A stretch of DNA of 64,000 bases, from NCBI GenBank assembly GCA_022264855.1, contig JABYQU010000005.1, positions 868,001 through 932,000 on the forward strand, in the 5' to 3' direction. Positions 32,692 through 44,600 of this stretch are shown one piece after another. The notes beneath the pieces are model-generated. The model ran no database searches, was not told where the DNA came from, and saw only the letters and a list, made by a program, of their open reading frames with translations. The DNA is from Lenzites betulinus. Lineage: Eukaryota; Basidiomycota; Agaricomycetes; Polyporales; Polyporaceae. Position 1 is the first letter of the stretch. Every line of letters starts with the position of its first letter. Made by a program: the position numbers and the translations under genes.

Positions 32692-34726
32692 AGCGCGGGC
32701 ATTGGGATGATTCTTATCTTATGGTGTTATGTATGGAGGGAACCGGAACCTCACAGCTATCGGTCAGCTATTCCATGGCCCTTGCCGACATTGGGGGCAT
32801 TTGTCAGGTTTGGGCTGGTTTGGGGCGACAGGAGGTATGAAGCAAGCGAAAATTTACAGCTAGCTAGTCAAATGCATAAGGCATACAGGAGGCATAATGT
32901 GTGCATAGTGAGGGGTGTCGCGGCGCTCAGTGAGCACCGCGCCTAGCCATGAGAGTGTTGTCCGCGTTCCTTCGTCCGGACTTGTGGTCCATGAGAACCT
33001 TCTTCAAGACCCTGTGCCGCGAACTCGTCGCAAGACGTCAAGACACCGGCTCAACTCATGCACCTCGTCGGGGGGCAACTGCAGAGGTGGTTCAGTCAAC
33101 CAATTTTGGGACCTTGTGTATGGTAGTGTATGAGACAGTACTAGTAGACGTACCTCGAGTGTCCCACCACCAACTAGCCAGGTGTGACAAAAGGCGTCAG
33201 GGGTGCACAGCTGAGCAGATCTTGCGCCTTCTCCTTCTCGATCAAGGTCAGTGTGGTGAGCCATTTCGGCGTCCTCTGATCATAGTAGGAATGAGTGCAG
33301 GATTCCGAGGAAGAGGAGCGAGCAACTCACGTGAAGACCGATGTCTTGTGTAGCGCACAAGGCCAGGGGCAGACAGTTCACCGAGCAAAGGAAAGAAGAC
33401 ATTAGCAGGGGACACAGGGTCCGCTTTCTTCCGCATCGACGTCCGTGAAGCCGGCCTGTGCCCATAGGACCTCATCAAGTGACGGCCAAGCTGTCGGTGG
33501 CATCGACGGCCACACCAAAGGTGCCTGGACGGGCTTCCACCGGATGCTGGGCGGCTGCTTTGCCTCTGGAGCACGAGCCTCCTACCACGGGATCTTGGCC
33601 TTGTGTAGTGCAAGATAAGCGTGCTATATAATGACACAGAAGATTAGTGCATGTCCAGAACTGCGAGGACACTATGCGCAAGAGTTCAAGGCTTCACATA
33701 CCGTTCCAAGTAGGCCATCCCCATTCGGCCGCCATCTAGACTGTCGAACTTCTTTAGACGGGGATCGTCGATGACTAGGGAGCGAGACGCCATGGAGGAC
33801 GTGGAACACATGATGCCGCGGGCCCGGGGTCAAAGAGGTGTGAGTGAGGTCTAAGTATTCACGAACGGCCCTTGTGTGGCGCAGCACACGGACGAGCGTC
33901 GATGTTCACCGTGAAAAGGGCAGGGCTTGACTGGGGGACGTCTTGACTGGGGTAGTAGAGCTGGTGACCGCGGACGACTGTAGTGGTTCACCGCCTTGAA
34001 CAAGAGGACCTGGAGTGCGCAATGAGCAAATTAGACCACCTCCCCGCGGGGGATAAAAACGAGGTACTCACTTAGGGTGTTGCGTCCAACATCTCATGGC
34101 ATAATCTAGGCCCCAGGGAGGATCTGAGCGCGAGCTAGCGAGGCTAGCTCTACGACAGCCCGTCAATACCCGGTGGCCTGTGGTTGAGAGGTTTGTCTGT
34201 CGGGCGCCGGCGGGGATGTAAGTCAGAGCCCCGCCTCTGACAACCAGTGTCAAAGGGAAGCGCTGCTTGATGCCCCCTCTCGGTGAGGCTGAGAGGGGAC
34301 GCGCTCCTGGCTGGTGTCGGCGCCGAGGGCGGGTTTTTATACTGGTCCCCTCAAAGGACGATAAAGGCGTTGTTTACTGCTTCGGGCAACTCAGGCTGCC
34401 ACTCAGACTAGGGTAGAAGGACACCTTGTTCTTCTGGGCGATCGTTGTATTTTCGCGCACATGGCCACAAAAATACAATGTCACTCGGGGAATGTCAAGC
34501 TGGTGGCGGCGCAGTGTGATATCTTCCTCGTGCAGTATGTCTGGCGCGCGGCGGCAAAGGAAAAACGCTCTAGACAAGTCAGTTTCGGTACCTGAATGGT
34601 TGCTGGTCCGCATGGTGCAATGTGCGTCGTGGTGCCACTCATCTGAACGCGGCGGAGATCGTGGAAGCGGCGAAGAAAGCTAATAGGCAGAACAACCAAG
34701 TAAGAAGATACAGTAGAGCACACGTA
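32692..34726. other. Two-kilobase interval without a firm gene
   Basis: This is the 3' flank of ketopantoate hydroxymethyltransferase and the 3' flank of KRI1. A possible broken gene is described separately at 33,330-33,793. A strong stem of CCCTCTC and GAGAGGG lies around 34,274-34,299. No RNA gene or transposon end was recognised. Confidence 0.45.
33330..33793 (-). pseudogene. Possible gene fragment or pseudogene
   Basis: From an ATG at 33,791-33,793 the minus strand reads MASRSLVIDDPRLKKFDSLD, then GRMGMAYLER up to a GTATGT donor, with a TATATAG acceptor about 80 nt on. Beyond this, one frame is open for some 129 codons but is Arg-rich and unlike exon 1. Another frame reads naturally (EARAPEAKQPPSIRWKPVQA, WPSLDEVLWAQAGFTDV) but is cut by a TAG shortly after its start. 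The mixture suggests a decayed gene. I do not recognise the family. Confidence 0.3.
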
Positions 34727-37275
34727 CTACGCCGCCGCCGCTGCCGTTGACTTCTTGTGTTTTCGCCGTCGTTTCTTCCCGGACGTCTCGCCACCCTCAT
34801 GAGGCTCCTCGGCCTCCTCTGATCCTCGCTTATGTCCACGTTTTGTTGGGGCGCCGGCGCCGGCCACTTCTTCCACTGGCTCGTCCTGGGCTTGTTCCGC
34901 GTCGCCATCTTCGCCACCGGCAGTAACTTTCGACCGCATACGCTCCTTTTTGCCCTTGCGCTTCTTCTTCTCCTGCGCGGCAATGGAGGCCTGGGTACTA
35001 CCGCCGACCCCGCGCTCCTTGAGCTTGGACTTGAGCTCCTGGAGGCGCTCAGTGCGCCGGGAGTCCCAGTTTCGACCCTTGCCCTCCTTGCGGTACGGCG
35101 CGATCTTCTTGACGCCCATATATGAGTTGAGCTCGGCGTCGGTCGCCATGAGGATCTCCGCGGGCGTGAGGCCGAAATTTTGGGATTCGACCTTCGCATA
35201 CTTGAAGCGCGTAGGCATGCCGGCGACCTGCATACATGTGAATGCAATCAGGATTGTGTTAGACATCTGGAAGGGAATAGGAGGGCGTACCATGTCGTTG
35301 AAGTCGAGGCCGTAGACCTCGTCCATGTACTCCTCGAGCTTCCGCCGCCGCATCTCCTCCGTCCCGTCCCACTCCTCGTCGTCATCTGCGGGCGCGCGTT
35401 CCACCGTCGCGTCCATGTCGTCGATGTCCACCCCGCCCTCGTCTTCGTCCTCCGCGCCCTTCTTCTTTTTCTTCTTTTTCTTCTTCTTCTTAGACGCGCC
35501 GTCCGCGTCTGCGTCCGCATAGAAGTCATCGTCGTCGGGTATGGGGATTTCGCCAATGTCAATGTCGTCATCCCACTGCGGTTTCTCGTTAGCATCGAAA
35601 TCGTCCTCCGCCACCTCGTCGTTCCCGTAGATCTTCGCCATCTGCTCGTCGTGCTTGGACGGGTCCCATTCGCCTTCCAGGTCTAGCTCCTGCAACGCTG
35701 TAGACACGTCTCAGTATTTCGTATTATAGCATCTGTAGCATGGCCTCGGTGCTGACCTTCCGTGTCCTCGAACCGCTTCCCGCCCTCCTGGCCGATGCGC
35801 TCCAGCTTCGCGCGGAGCTCCTTGAGCTTGAGGGCCTTGAGACGCTTCACCTCTTCCTTCTTCTTGAGCAGCTCCTCCTCTTTACGCGCCTTCTTTTTCT
35901 CGCGCGTCTCTTTGCGCGCTGTGTCCTGTCGGCGCACCAGGTCGGGGAGCGTACGTGGGTACCGAGATATCTGGGCGGCACCGCTGAGCAGAGGCGAGTG
36001 ATCAGTATGCGCGCGGGACAGGAAAGTTATAACGGGAGACGCACGGCTCTTCGAAGCGGAAGTTGTACGAGCTTTCGAAGCGTTCCGCAACCTCGTCAAA
36101 GTCGTCCTCTTCTAGCGATGGATGCGACCCTGCGCCGTCCGACTCGGATCCTGACCCTTCAGAGTCCGAGCCTGCCTCGGCTTTGCCCTTGCCTTTTCTC
36201 GAGCTGGTGATCTCTTTGTAGGTGGGCAGGCGCTGCGCAGTCTTGTCGATCCATCCCCGGTCGAGAATATAGCTGTGCGCGTTCAGACTAGCATCATGCG
36301 AGAGGAGTGGGATGCACTCACTTCATCAAAAACTCCTGGTCCGCTTCTTGTTTACTCTTCCCGGACTGTTTCTCCTTTTTCTCCTTCTTCGCCTTCTTCT
36401 TCGGGCGGTCATTGTCTGTGTCGTCGTCTCCGTTCAGGACACCCGCAACATCCTCATCGATTGTCACGAGTCCCGAAAGGTCCTCTCCGACTTCACGCTG
36501 CAGATACGCGCGATACTCCTCCGCCTCGCGCTCTATCTCGTCCTTGGTCTTCTCACGCGGAACTAGAAAGTCCTCCTCCTCCTCTTCGTCCTTGACCGGT
36601 ACCGAAGCATGGAACGCGGCAATGGTCTCTGACCGGAGCTTCTCCTGCTCCTCGAAGTGCGTGAGGGGCTGCGGGGACGGCGAGCGTGAGGCGGCGTCGT
36701 CGAGGGCGGACGCTATGGCGTGTTGTCGCAGGGTTAAGGGTTTGGACTGATTGTGGGGCGTTATTCATGCAGCTTAGAAGAGGTTTGCAGTGGTTGCGAA
36801 CAGTGAGCATAAGAACGTACCTTGTCCTTCGCACTCCGCTTCGAGAGCTTAGCTTCCCTGGTGCGCTCCTTTTCCTCTGGAACACTGGCGTTTAACGTGG
36901 CAATTCACGTAAGACCGCTGTGATACACACCTTCGAAGATGTCCTTTCCCGTCTCGTAAATCGCGGGGTCCTTCCGCTTTATGCGGGCTAGTGTGCGGAG
37001 AATAGCTGCATCCACGGCAGGCGTGAGCTCCTCGCCATCTTCATCTTCAGTCACACCCTCTTCTGAGTCTTCATCTTCTTCTGCTTCCTCGTCAAAGTCG
37101 GAGCCGTATTTTTCTTTGACTATTGAAGGTTCAGTCAAAGCTACTTGCTAAGAGGTTGGCGGGACGTACGTTTGGCTAGCTCCTCGCGCTCCTTCCTATA
37201 CTCAAACGCCTTCGCATAGTGCTCGTTTACCGTGAGGGTGTGGTTGTCTTCGACATCCGAGTCGTCCGAGAACAT
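34727..37275 (-). CDS. KRI1: KRI1-like ribosome biogenesis protein
   Basis: Kri1 is a nucleolar factor needed for 40S subunit assembly, binding Krr1 and snR30-related particles. Eight exons on the minus strand join in frame. The ATG at 37,273-37,275 gives MFSDDSDVEDNHTLTVNEHY; then KLKEKYGSDFDEEAEEDE, LARIKRKDPAIYETGKDIF, a charged central part, NYILDRGWIDKTAQRLPTY, and the family signature NFRFEEPGAAQISRYPRTLP. A Lys-rich helix (REKKKARKEEELLKKKEEVK) and ELDLEGEWDPSKHDEQM follow. The C-terminal Kri1 domain contains SQNFGLTPAEILMATDAEL, YMGVKKIAPYRKEGKGRNW, and a basic nuclear tail ending KSTAAAAA. TAG at 34,727-34,729. An acidic linker carries an uninterrupted run of 11 Lys. It shares a 255-bp promoter with the next gene. 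Confidence 0.95.
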
Positions 37276-37530
37276 GTCAGTCGGTAGGTGAGTGGAATGC
37301 GTCTGTGGCTGGAACGTATAACAAAATTCGAGATGTCAATTCCTTTGGGCGCTAACACGATCACTGAAGCGCTGGGATGTAGCTGAGCGCTTCACGTGAC
37401 TTAATTAGGAGGTCACACAATAGTAAACGTGACCTCCGTCACACCCCGTTGAGCGCGCAGGGCGCGGACCGCGAGCAGTAGCTTGACCTGAGCCACTCAC
37501 GACCTCGTTTCACAACACTCTCTGCACACG
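37276..37530. promoter_or_regulatory. Bidirectional promoter of KRI1 and the KEN-box protein
   Basis: Only 255 bp separate the two divergent start codons. The interval has a CACGTG E-box extended to CACGTGAC at 37,393-37,400 and a second ACGTGAC near 37,424. Such sites bind bHLH factors in fungi and are plausible shared elements of a growth-linked gene pair. Confidence 0.5.
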
Positions 37531-40099
37531 ATGCGCACACGACGTAGACCGGTCTTGCAAGATAAGACTCCAGTAAACACCCCACAGAAGCCTCGACAAA
37601 CCCGTGCGGCCGCGAAGCCGGTGCTTGTTCCTGTCGTCGAACTCAAGAGTCGGCTGCGTCGCGCAGGCAAGGCTAAACATATAGAGGAAGAGGAGGAAGA
37701 CGGCAGCGACGCTGAAGATGCTGTTGGTGAGCACGGCGTGCCACAGGACACGTCCCAACCCTCTAAGGCACGCGCGGGATCTTTAGAGGGCGACCACCGG
37801 CCACCAAAGACTCGCCAGACCACACTGGAGCCTGCCGCCCCAAATTCTAAGGCGAACACGCGTCGTCCGCCGACTGCACAGAGAGGCAGAGGGAGAACGG
37901 CTACTGTGCCTCGTAAGAAGGACGTCGACCCTCGTGAGTGCCCCAACTTCGCTCCTCATAGCACCGAGGGCCAAGTATGTTGCTTCAACCCAGAGCTAGT
38001 ATCGCAGGCAAATGGCGATGCGCGTAAGACGATCGCAAATCGCGCAGTGGATTCACACACCCTGCTGTCCCCAAGGGTGGACGCGCACAAGTCGCCAGTT
38101 CCGCGTCCCGCAGCACGGGGCGCGCACGCCGAGTCTCTCACCCAAGGCGGCACTGTTGCACATCTACGGCATATATCTCCCCCTCCGTCCCCAATGGAAG
38201 GGAGAGCGGCAGTTCCCAAACGCCGACGGAAACCCCTACAACCGACCGTCGTACCTACGCCCGCACCTGCTCGAGATCTTACCCCAGATAGCATCCCGAT
38301 AGCTGAGGAGGACAGCTCCCCTTCGGATATAGTCAAGGCTATATTCGACACGCCCTCCCCCGCGCGTATCATACGCGGACCAATTCCTGCCGAGTCCACG
38401 CCCTTGGGTGGGAAACTGCAGAAGATGTTCCCTCTTCCTGCGCTGCCGATCCGTGGACGCCATGAGAGCAGCATCCGACGATGGAACCATGGGGTTTCGC
38501 GCGCATACTCACCACTGCCGCCTTCCTCACCTCCACCACCGACCCCTCCAACACAAGAGCCAGTCGCTGGAAGTTCTCGTATGCAGCTCCCAGTCCAAGC
38601 TCAGGAGATGGAGGAAGACTACGATATGGAGAACGAGCCGCCTCATGGTCCCATGTACGCGTCCAGAGAGCACAGTAGCGACGATCCTTTCGGCCTCTTG
38701 GCTGCGGAGAGGAAAGTTCAGGCCATGCGTAAACAGCGCGCGAAGCCCGAATCATCGCGGGCACCTGGTGTAGTTCGCGCGCCGCTTGGCACACTTGCGT
38801 TGGACGAGGTGCCATCCTCCGATGTTCACATCCCCGAACATCTTCCTACCCCCTTGCCCTCTGACGATGATCACAACATCGACGACCTCTACTTGGACGT
38901 CGACCCCGTTCGCGCTGTTCCTGCGCGTATGGAGCTCGATGAGGAGTACGAAGACGAAGAAGACGAAGACAAGGAGAACGTCCCGACGGCAGACTACGAC
39001 CTCAACGAGGACAAGGAGAATCTCCGGCCTCCGCGTCCATACAAGGACAGCGAGCCCTCGCTAGACCTTTCGCTCGAAGTGAGTGAAGACGAAGATGCAG
39101 AGAACGCTCCTCCCGGCCAAGGGGAAAAGATCCCCATTCCCGCACTGCTCGCGGCCTCGGTAGCAAAGACCGACATTGCAAGCCTGCTGCAGCCATCCTC
39201 GTCCTCCGCGAGCCCCGCGCACGCCCTCCGCACACCACACAAGCACCGGAGCGCACACAAGCGCACCCCGCTCCCGACGCCCAACTTTTCCGATGGAGCC
39301 TTTTCCAACTCCCCGCTCACCGCCAAGTCCATGGGCAGACGCGACTCCTCGCCCTCCCCCGTCAAGCCTTCTGCCGTGCTCCCCGCGCGTCACCAAGCCG
39401 GTCCGTCTGGCATTCGCCGGCCTCTCGCTCCCATCGAGATCGAGGCCGAGCCTGAAGATGAGGACATCGCGGAAGAGAGTCCCTCCCGCAAAGTCGTGGC
39501 AGTGGTAGGCCGAAAGCGCACACGTGCGCAGGCTGTCCAGAGCGAGGCGGAGGACTCCTCAGATCCCCGCGCGGCCGTGCGCAAGCTGGAAAGCCTCCTC
39601 CCGAAACGCTCGAAGACGCGTGCGGCGGCGCGGACGGCGAAGCGCGGACGCGTGGTGAGCCAGGGCAAAGGGAAAGGGAAAGGCCGCGCTGTTGAGAGCG
39701 CGTCGGAGAGCGAGACGGAGCCGGTCGGAGAGGTGGACAGTGATGCGTCTCCGCCCAAGGCTAAGAAGGCCAAGATCATGGCTGTGACTACAAGAGGACG
39801 AGGACGTGGCACCGGGGCTAGGGGCAGAGGCAGAGGCCGCTCTGCTGCGCCTGTGAGTGCGCGCGGGCTCCTGGCGAGCAAGCGCGGTCGGCCGACTTCC
39901 AAAGGCAAAGGAAAGGAGCGCATGGAAGAGATTGACCCGGAGGAAGATGAGGTGCGTGACTTCCTGGGGTGGTGTCTGCCCTGTGCGCGCTGACGTGGTG
40001 TTGGTGTAGGAGCGTGCGCGGAAACGCCAAGAGCGTATCGAGTACTTCCGACAGCTGCAGGAATACAGCATCGAGAAGGAGGACGTGTACGTGATCTGA
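37531..40099 (+). CDS. Uncharacterised nuclear protein with two KEN boxes and AT-hook-like motifs
   Basis: The ATG at 37,531 opens a basic N terminus (MRTRRRPVLQDKTPVNTPQK). The protein is about 835 residues and largely disordered: Pro-, Ser- and acidic-rich. Two KEN degron motifs sit 14 residues apart, DKENV at residue 481 and DKENL at residue 495, each inside acidic sequence. RxxL motifs (RAPLGTL, RRPLAPI) also occur. Near the C terminus are basic repeats, RGRGRGTGARGRGRGR and KRGRPTSKGKGK, which resemble AT-hooks. A 59-nt intron near 39,952-40,010 joins DPEEDE to ERARKRQERIEYFRQLQEY and a short conserved-looking end, SIEKEDVYVI, with TGA at 40,097-40,099; without splicing the frame stops at 39,993. 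The motifs point to a chromatin protein destroyed by APC/C, but I do not recognise the family. Confidence 0.85.
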
Positions 40100-41153
40100 A
40101 ATTCCGAGTCGCACCGCGAACCGCTTGGCTTGTCTATCCTTTCGTTTTGTTTTCGCTCTCTTGGTTGTTGCTGCTTTCCTGCTCCTCGCTCCCCCGTATA
40201 TGACGCACACTACTACCTCTCAGCTTCCGAATTTCTGTATCAGTAGGAAACCCCCGAACCATCCCATTCCAGCCCGTACGTCTTTGAGTTTTGTCTTAGT
40301 AGTATTGGCAGTTTTAGTGAGATGATTGATTAGTATGATTGATTATGTCTATATGTAGCTCTACCGTTGACTATGATTTACTTTCCTTTGGCCCTTCCAG
40401 TAGGCGACAGCCTAGATGATGGGCAGCGTAGCTTCCTTGGGATGTGTCGTAGTACTCGCGGCGCAATATTGGCATTGAATTTAAGCAAAGAGAAAGTCTT
40501 GCCGTTTTGTTCGTATAAGACATGCGCCACAAAGCCCAAAGCCACGTGGCGTCTCGAATTAGGAAATTCCCGCCAGCACCTCTTCGACGCAAACCGCGAC
40601 CACCGCTCGGGCTGCTCTAGAGAACGATGGAAACCCGCTTAAAAGAGACATCAGTAAGTGAGCTTTGTTTCTGACTTTAGCTGAGATACTTACGTATGGT
40701 CACCAAACACTAACCTCACTTCCCGCTCGCTGCTTGAGCAAAGTTCAGGATGCATCAGCAGATTATATGCGGGATTACTGTGGATGGTCACGCAATACAT
40801 GACTGTACGACTATCTGTTGTGGATGTGATCTTCATGACCTGTATCTTTGGTCCTCTCGTTTAACCTCTGACTTCAGGAATCAGGGTCGATATCTCACGC
40901 CCTAACTGCACCCTCTTCCTACCTGCGGGGCCACAGGGGTAGAATAGTCTGGACATTAGATTTCTACCCACACCACTCAAGTGAGTGAACAGTCTGCTAT
41001 TGGCTGAGGCTATATCACTGATCTAGGTTCTTGTACAAAGCATTACGTATCGCGAAGCCAGGTCGGTCATCATGTGTTTCTCTATCTCCAAACAACGTTC
41101 GCCGAGCCCGTCAGGTGGGAGCCAAACCAAGCCCTAGCTCGCCGCGACATACA
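40100..41153. other. Intergenic region between the KEN-box gene and a small gene
   Basis: 1.05 kb with T-rich 3'-flank sequence, two adjacent copies of TGATTGATTA near 40,323-40,345, and no supported gene. Short frames on both strands lack motifs. Confidence 0.5.
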
Positions 41154-41676
41154 ATGTCGAAGCGGGATCGAAGCCGGGCAGGGTCTGCCATCGAGAAGCA
41201 TATCGTAAGTCCTATCCGCTCGTCTCGCTCATTGTCGGGCATCTCGTGCTGCCCGATCCCAAGGTAGGGTGGATGGCAAGCCACGGGACGTCACTCGCCG
41301 ACATGGCTGCAGACGTTAGTGCGCTTCCGCCCTTCTCGACTTTGATACATTTCATACGCTCGCACCACGACGTTCCCAAGCTACCATATACCGACGGCGC
41401 CGCTCCGTTCATCACGTCAAACATGGGACGCGCGAGCCTCGTGGTGGACGTCCGAAGTCTGCGGCTGGGCGGGCGTGCCGTCTGCCGCACCAAGCTCCCA
41501 CACGCCCGCGCCGGGCACTCCTGCTGCTTCTTCGCCATCTAGCCCGATGCAGAAGTGATGTTTGAGGCGCCGAACAACGTGAAGCTCACGGGAGAAGGCC
41601 TGAGCGCGCGGTTGCTATTCTCGGTGTGTACTTACTCTATTTGCGGCCTCTTCCGCTCGACTATCGGGCGTGGGAT
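41154..41676 (+). CDS. Unrecognised small gene or gene fragment
   Basis: The ATG at 41,154 gives MSKRDRSRAGSAIEKHI. A clean 59-nt intron (41,205-41,263, GTAAGT to AAG) then joins in frame to VGWMASHGTSLADMAADVS, LPPFSTLIHFIRSHHDVPK and APFITSNMGRASLVVDV. In that frame the protein would stop at 41,540-41,542 after about 115 residues. Directly past the stop, a frame resumes with EVMFEAPNNVKLTGEGLSAR up to a GTGTGT donor at about 41,676. An unrecognised intron between 41,440 and 41,550 may therefore bridge the stop, with more exons downstream, or the gene may be broken. I do not know the family. The IHFIRSHHDVP and FITSNM blocks read as conserved protein. Confidence 0.45.
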
Positions 41677-44600
41677 GGGAGGACAGGCGAGAACACATGC
41701 AAGCGGCCCGCTTGCCATCCCACGTTCATACTCATTTATGAATACGATCGTCATCGCGTGCTGGCCCGGCCGGGCTGTAGCAGGCGAGAGCACGCTTCCT
41801 CGACTTTGCAAACGCGTCTGCGCGATTCTCCGCCTTCCGTGCGCGTAGCCGCCGTTTGCAACCGCAGCCGCTGTCTCTGGTATTGTCTCGCAGTCGTGCG
41901 GGGTGTGTGGCCACCTCATATCCGAAGCCGCGGGGCACTCCTCCCCTCCTCGTGCACGACCGCCCAGTGCCCACGAACACGTCCTGCCGACGCGCAATCT
42001 ATCCTTTTCAGCCCCCTTCTGGACACACAATTCATGTTCTGTTCGCGCACCTCGGCATCGAGTTACACACGACCTATCTCCGTCCCGACTCTCCCTCCAC
42101 GGACGGCTCATGGTCATCGCGAATTCCTCTGGCGTTGGGGCTCCGAGACGTTCTGTCTGGCGGTGGGCTATCGGGGCGGGCTATATTGAAGTGGCAAACC
42201 CTCGGAACATGATCTGTCCCGTGTGTGCAGCATGCCGCTTTCCTGATGTTCCCGTTCGGCGATTCAATAACGAATATGCGCCGGTAATCGATCCACCTCT
42301 GCGCGACAAATCGTGTTCGGTGCGTCACGTCAATGCCTGCCATTGACTACCTACTCCTTACGCCCACCGGCTTCGGTCCCCCGCGTTTTCTAGCACACCT
42401 GCACTTGTCATTCAGGGTTTTGCTCCTGCGGGCTAGCGCGACGTTGTCTTCCTCATGGGGCGCCGAACGCACGCGTCAACGCCAACACTCAATTCCAGCG
42501 GGGCACCCTAGCGCTCCCCCTACTCCCCGCTATGCTTCTTCGAAGCGGATCAGAGACAATTGATTGTGGTGGTGGTGCGCGCGGATAGGCCGTCCGTGCA
42601 TCACGTCCCGCGTCCTGCCATCGCAATTAGCCGTCGCCCGACAGCGCTCTGTCAGTGCGGTCTCGTCGAGCAGCAGAAGTGCGCACCCCGAGTTCTTGCC
42701 CGCACCCGTTGGGCTTCGATGCGCGCGCCCTGGCGACCATCACGTCTGCGTGCATCGTCGATGCGAGTATGCGAGGGAGAGTGTGTTCCTGCTGGCGCGC
42801 CGTCCTTCTCCCCCCGCATGCGCCCACCTCGGATATCTCGACCGTTCTATCGGGTGTGCGATGGCCCTGCGGCCTGTGTTCCGCGGACAACGGTCATGCT
42901 GCTCACTTGCTGCATTGGAGTGGTCATCATGCTCGTCCATCTTCTCCCGATCTGCCGATGCCGTGGACGTCGTGTTCCGCGGACGTGCCAATGGACCATG
43001 TGTGGTATGCGCCGTCCCGAATGTTCATCCTCTTCTGCGGTTCAGACGCAGCGGCCACGGTGCGTATTGGAGGCTTCTTTGTTATGAGCGCACTCTTCGT
43101 TCGGTCGAACAGAGTCCCGGGGGCTTCTGTGGGTTGAACTTCTCCGGAAATGACCTGGGCCTCGGCCTCCCTGCTTTCACACTTGTCTTGGTCTCGTCTT
43201 CGCGCGGCTCGGGCTCTCGCTGGTGCGGAAAGAAGAGTGGGTTGGGACCGGCGCTCTTCCCTGTGCCTTCGTTGTCGTCCTATGCTCTCTGACTCAGCTG
43301 ACGCTCACTGTTGCTTGTACCCCCTCTCCCGCCTTTTTGCCGGAGTGACCGTCTTTATTGCCCTCCTACGCGCTCCTGCTTTCTGGTTCCTGGGTTGTTT
43401 CTCTCTGTGCAGACCCTTGGAATCATGAGCAGCAGTTGGTATTAATCACGCACAAAAGCCCTTGGCCTTCCTGGCGAACGTGCAACTCCAGCCGCTAGAT
43501 CCGCTTGAAATACACATCGAGTATGTTGTCGAAGCCACGAATATCCGATATTGTAGCCTTTCGGTCCGCTAGCATTGACTAACATAAGCCAATGCTGAGT
43601 CATCCCGTATCATCCGAATAATCTGCTTCTCTCTGCACCAGCCACCTGCATCCCAGGCTCCGTCCAACAAGCTATTGGATCTCACAACCTCTTGCCCTTG
43701 CGCAGCTGTTGCGATGTCGCTTGCGTGGATTTCGCGGGACAACGGTGGCACCAATCTACCTGGGTACGCCGCCCCGACCCCAAAACGTTTTGGCGTGGCC
43801 TTCGGTTCTTGCATATCCCCCCTTGCCAATGCTCGCCACCCATACTCCCGTACTTTCAACTCTGCATGCTAGGCACATCAAGCGAGCACGCAGGAAACAC
43901 TTGAGGTTCTGGCGCCAGAACTAGCACTCCAGCCTGCTGGTTCACGCCTCCTTCCTCCATTCACGCGTACACCAGCGTGGCGGCGCCCCAGGAAGCGGCA
44001 CCGGGAACTCGACATCCACGTATCTGAGCCTCCGGAGCAAACATCCTCACGACGGCGCGGTGTCTCAGATCGCACGTCTCCGTTCTAGGAACGTCGGGCG
44101 TGAGTTCGCCTCCTCACTCCTGCCGACGCCTTGTTCCCTGCCACCCCTCCATATCACACAGCGTGGTGTGGTGCCCGCACCCTGGTTCTGGGACATGCTG
44201 GGTGGTCCGTGCGAGAAGACGAGCTCGGGTCCACGGCGTACGTGACATACTCCAGGTTCCAGGTACACCACCGTCCTGCCCGCGCCCCTCGCACCCCGCT
44301 CTCGCCTCGTATCCTGGTATGTACCCTCTCCCCAGTGTACCTAGTATGGAGGGCCGCCATACGCGCAGCAGCATCCACACAACGGGACACCCAGCGCACC
44401 GCGCACCGCCACACGCGCACCCCACCGCACCCTCCATTCCCAACACTCCTATCCTCCCATCCTCCATCGCCCCCTCCCGACACCCACCACCGGCCCCCAT
44501 GGCCCCACAAGCACCTACACCCACCCGGGCTCCAGGCCCCTGTGCGCACCCGTGCTCCAGGAGTCCAGGCCGCCGCCCATTGCGCGCCGCCCGATCCTGA

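Noticed and set aside
34639..35247. A 202-codon minus-strand frame overlapping KRI1
   Set aside because: It is another frame of the KRI1 C-terminal exon, whose conserved motifs fix the true frame.
42564..43292. A 242-codon plus-strand frame rich in Trp, Cys, Arg and Ser
   Set aside because: It overlaps other frames of similar length, has no motif and lies in the low-complexity gene-free block.
43569..43859. A minus-strand frame of about 90 codons that reads semi-naturally
   Set aside because: It begins at TTG rather than ATG, and no homologous family or neighbouring exon was recognised.
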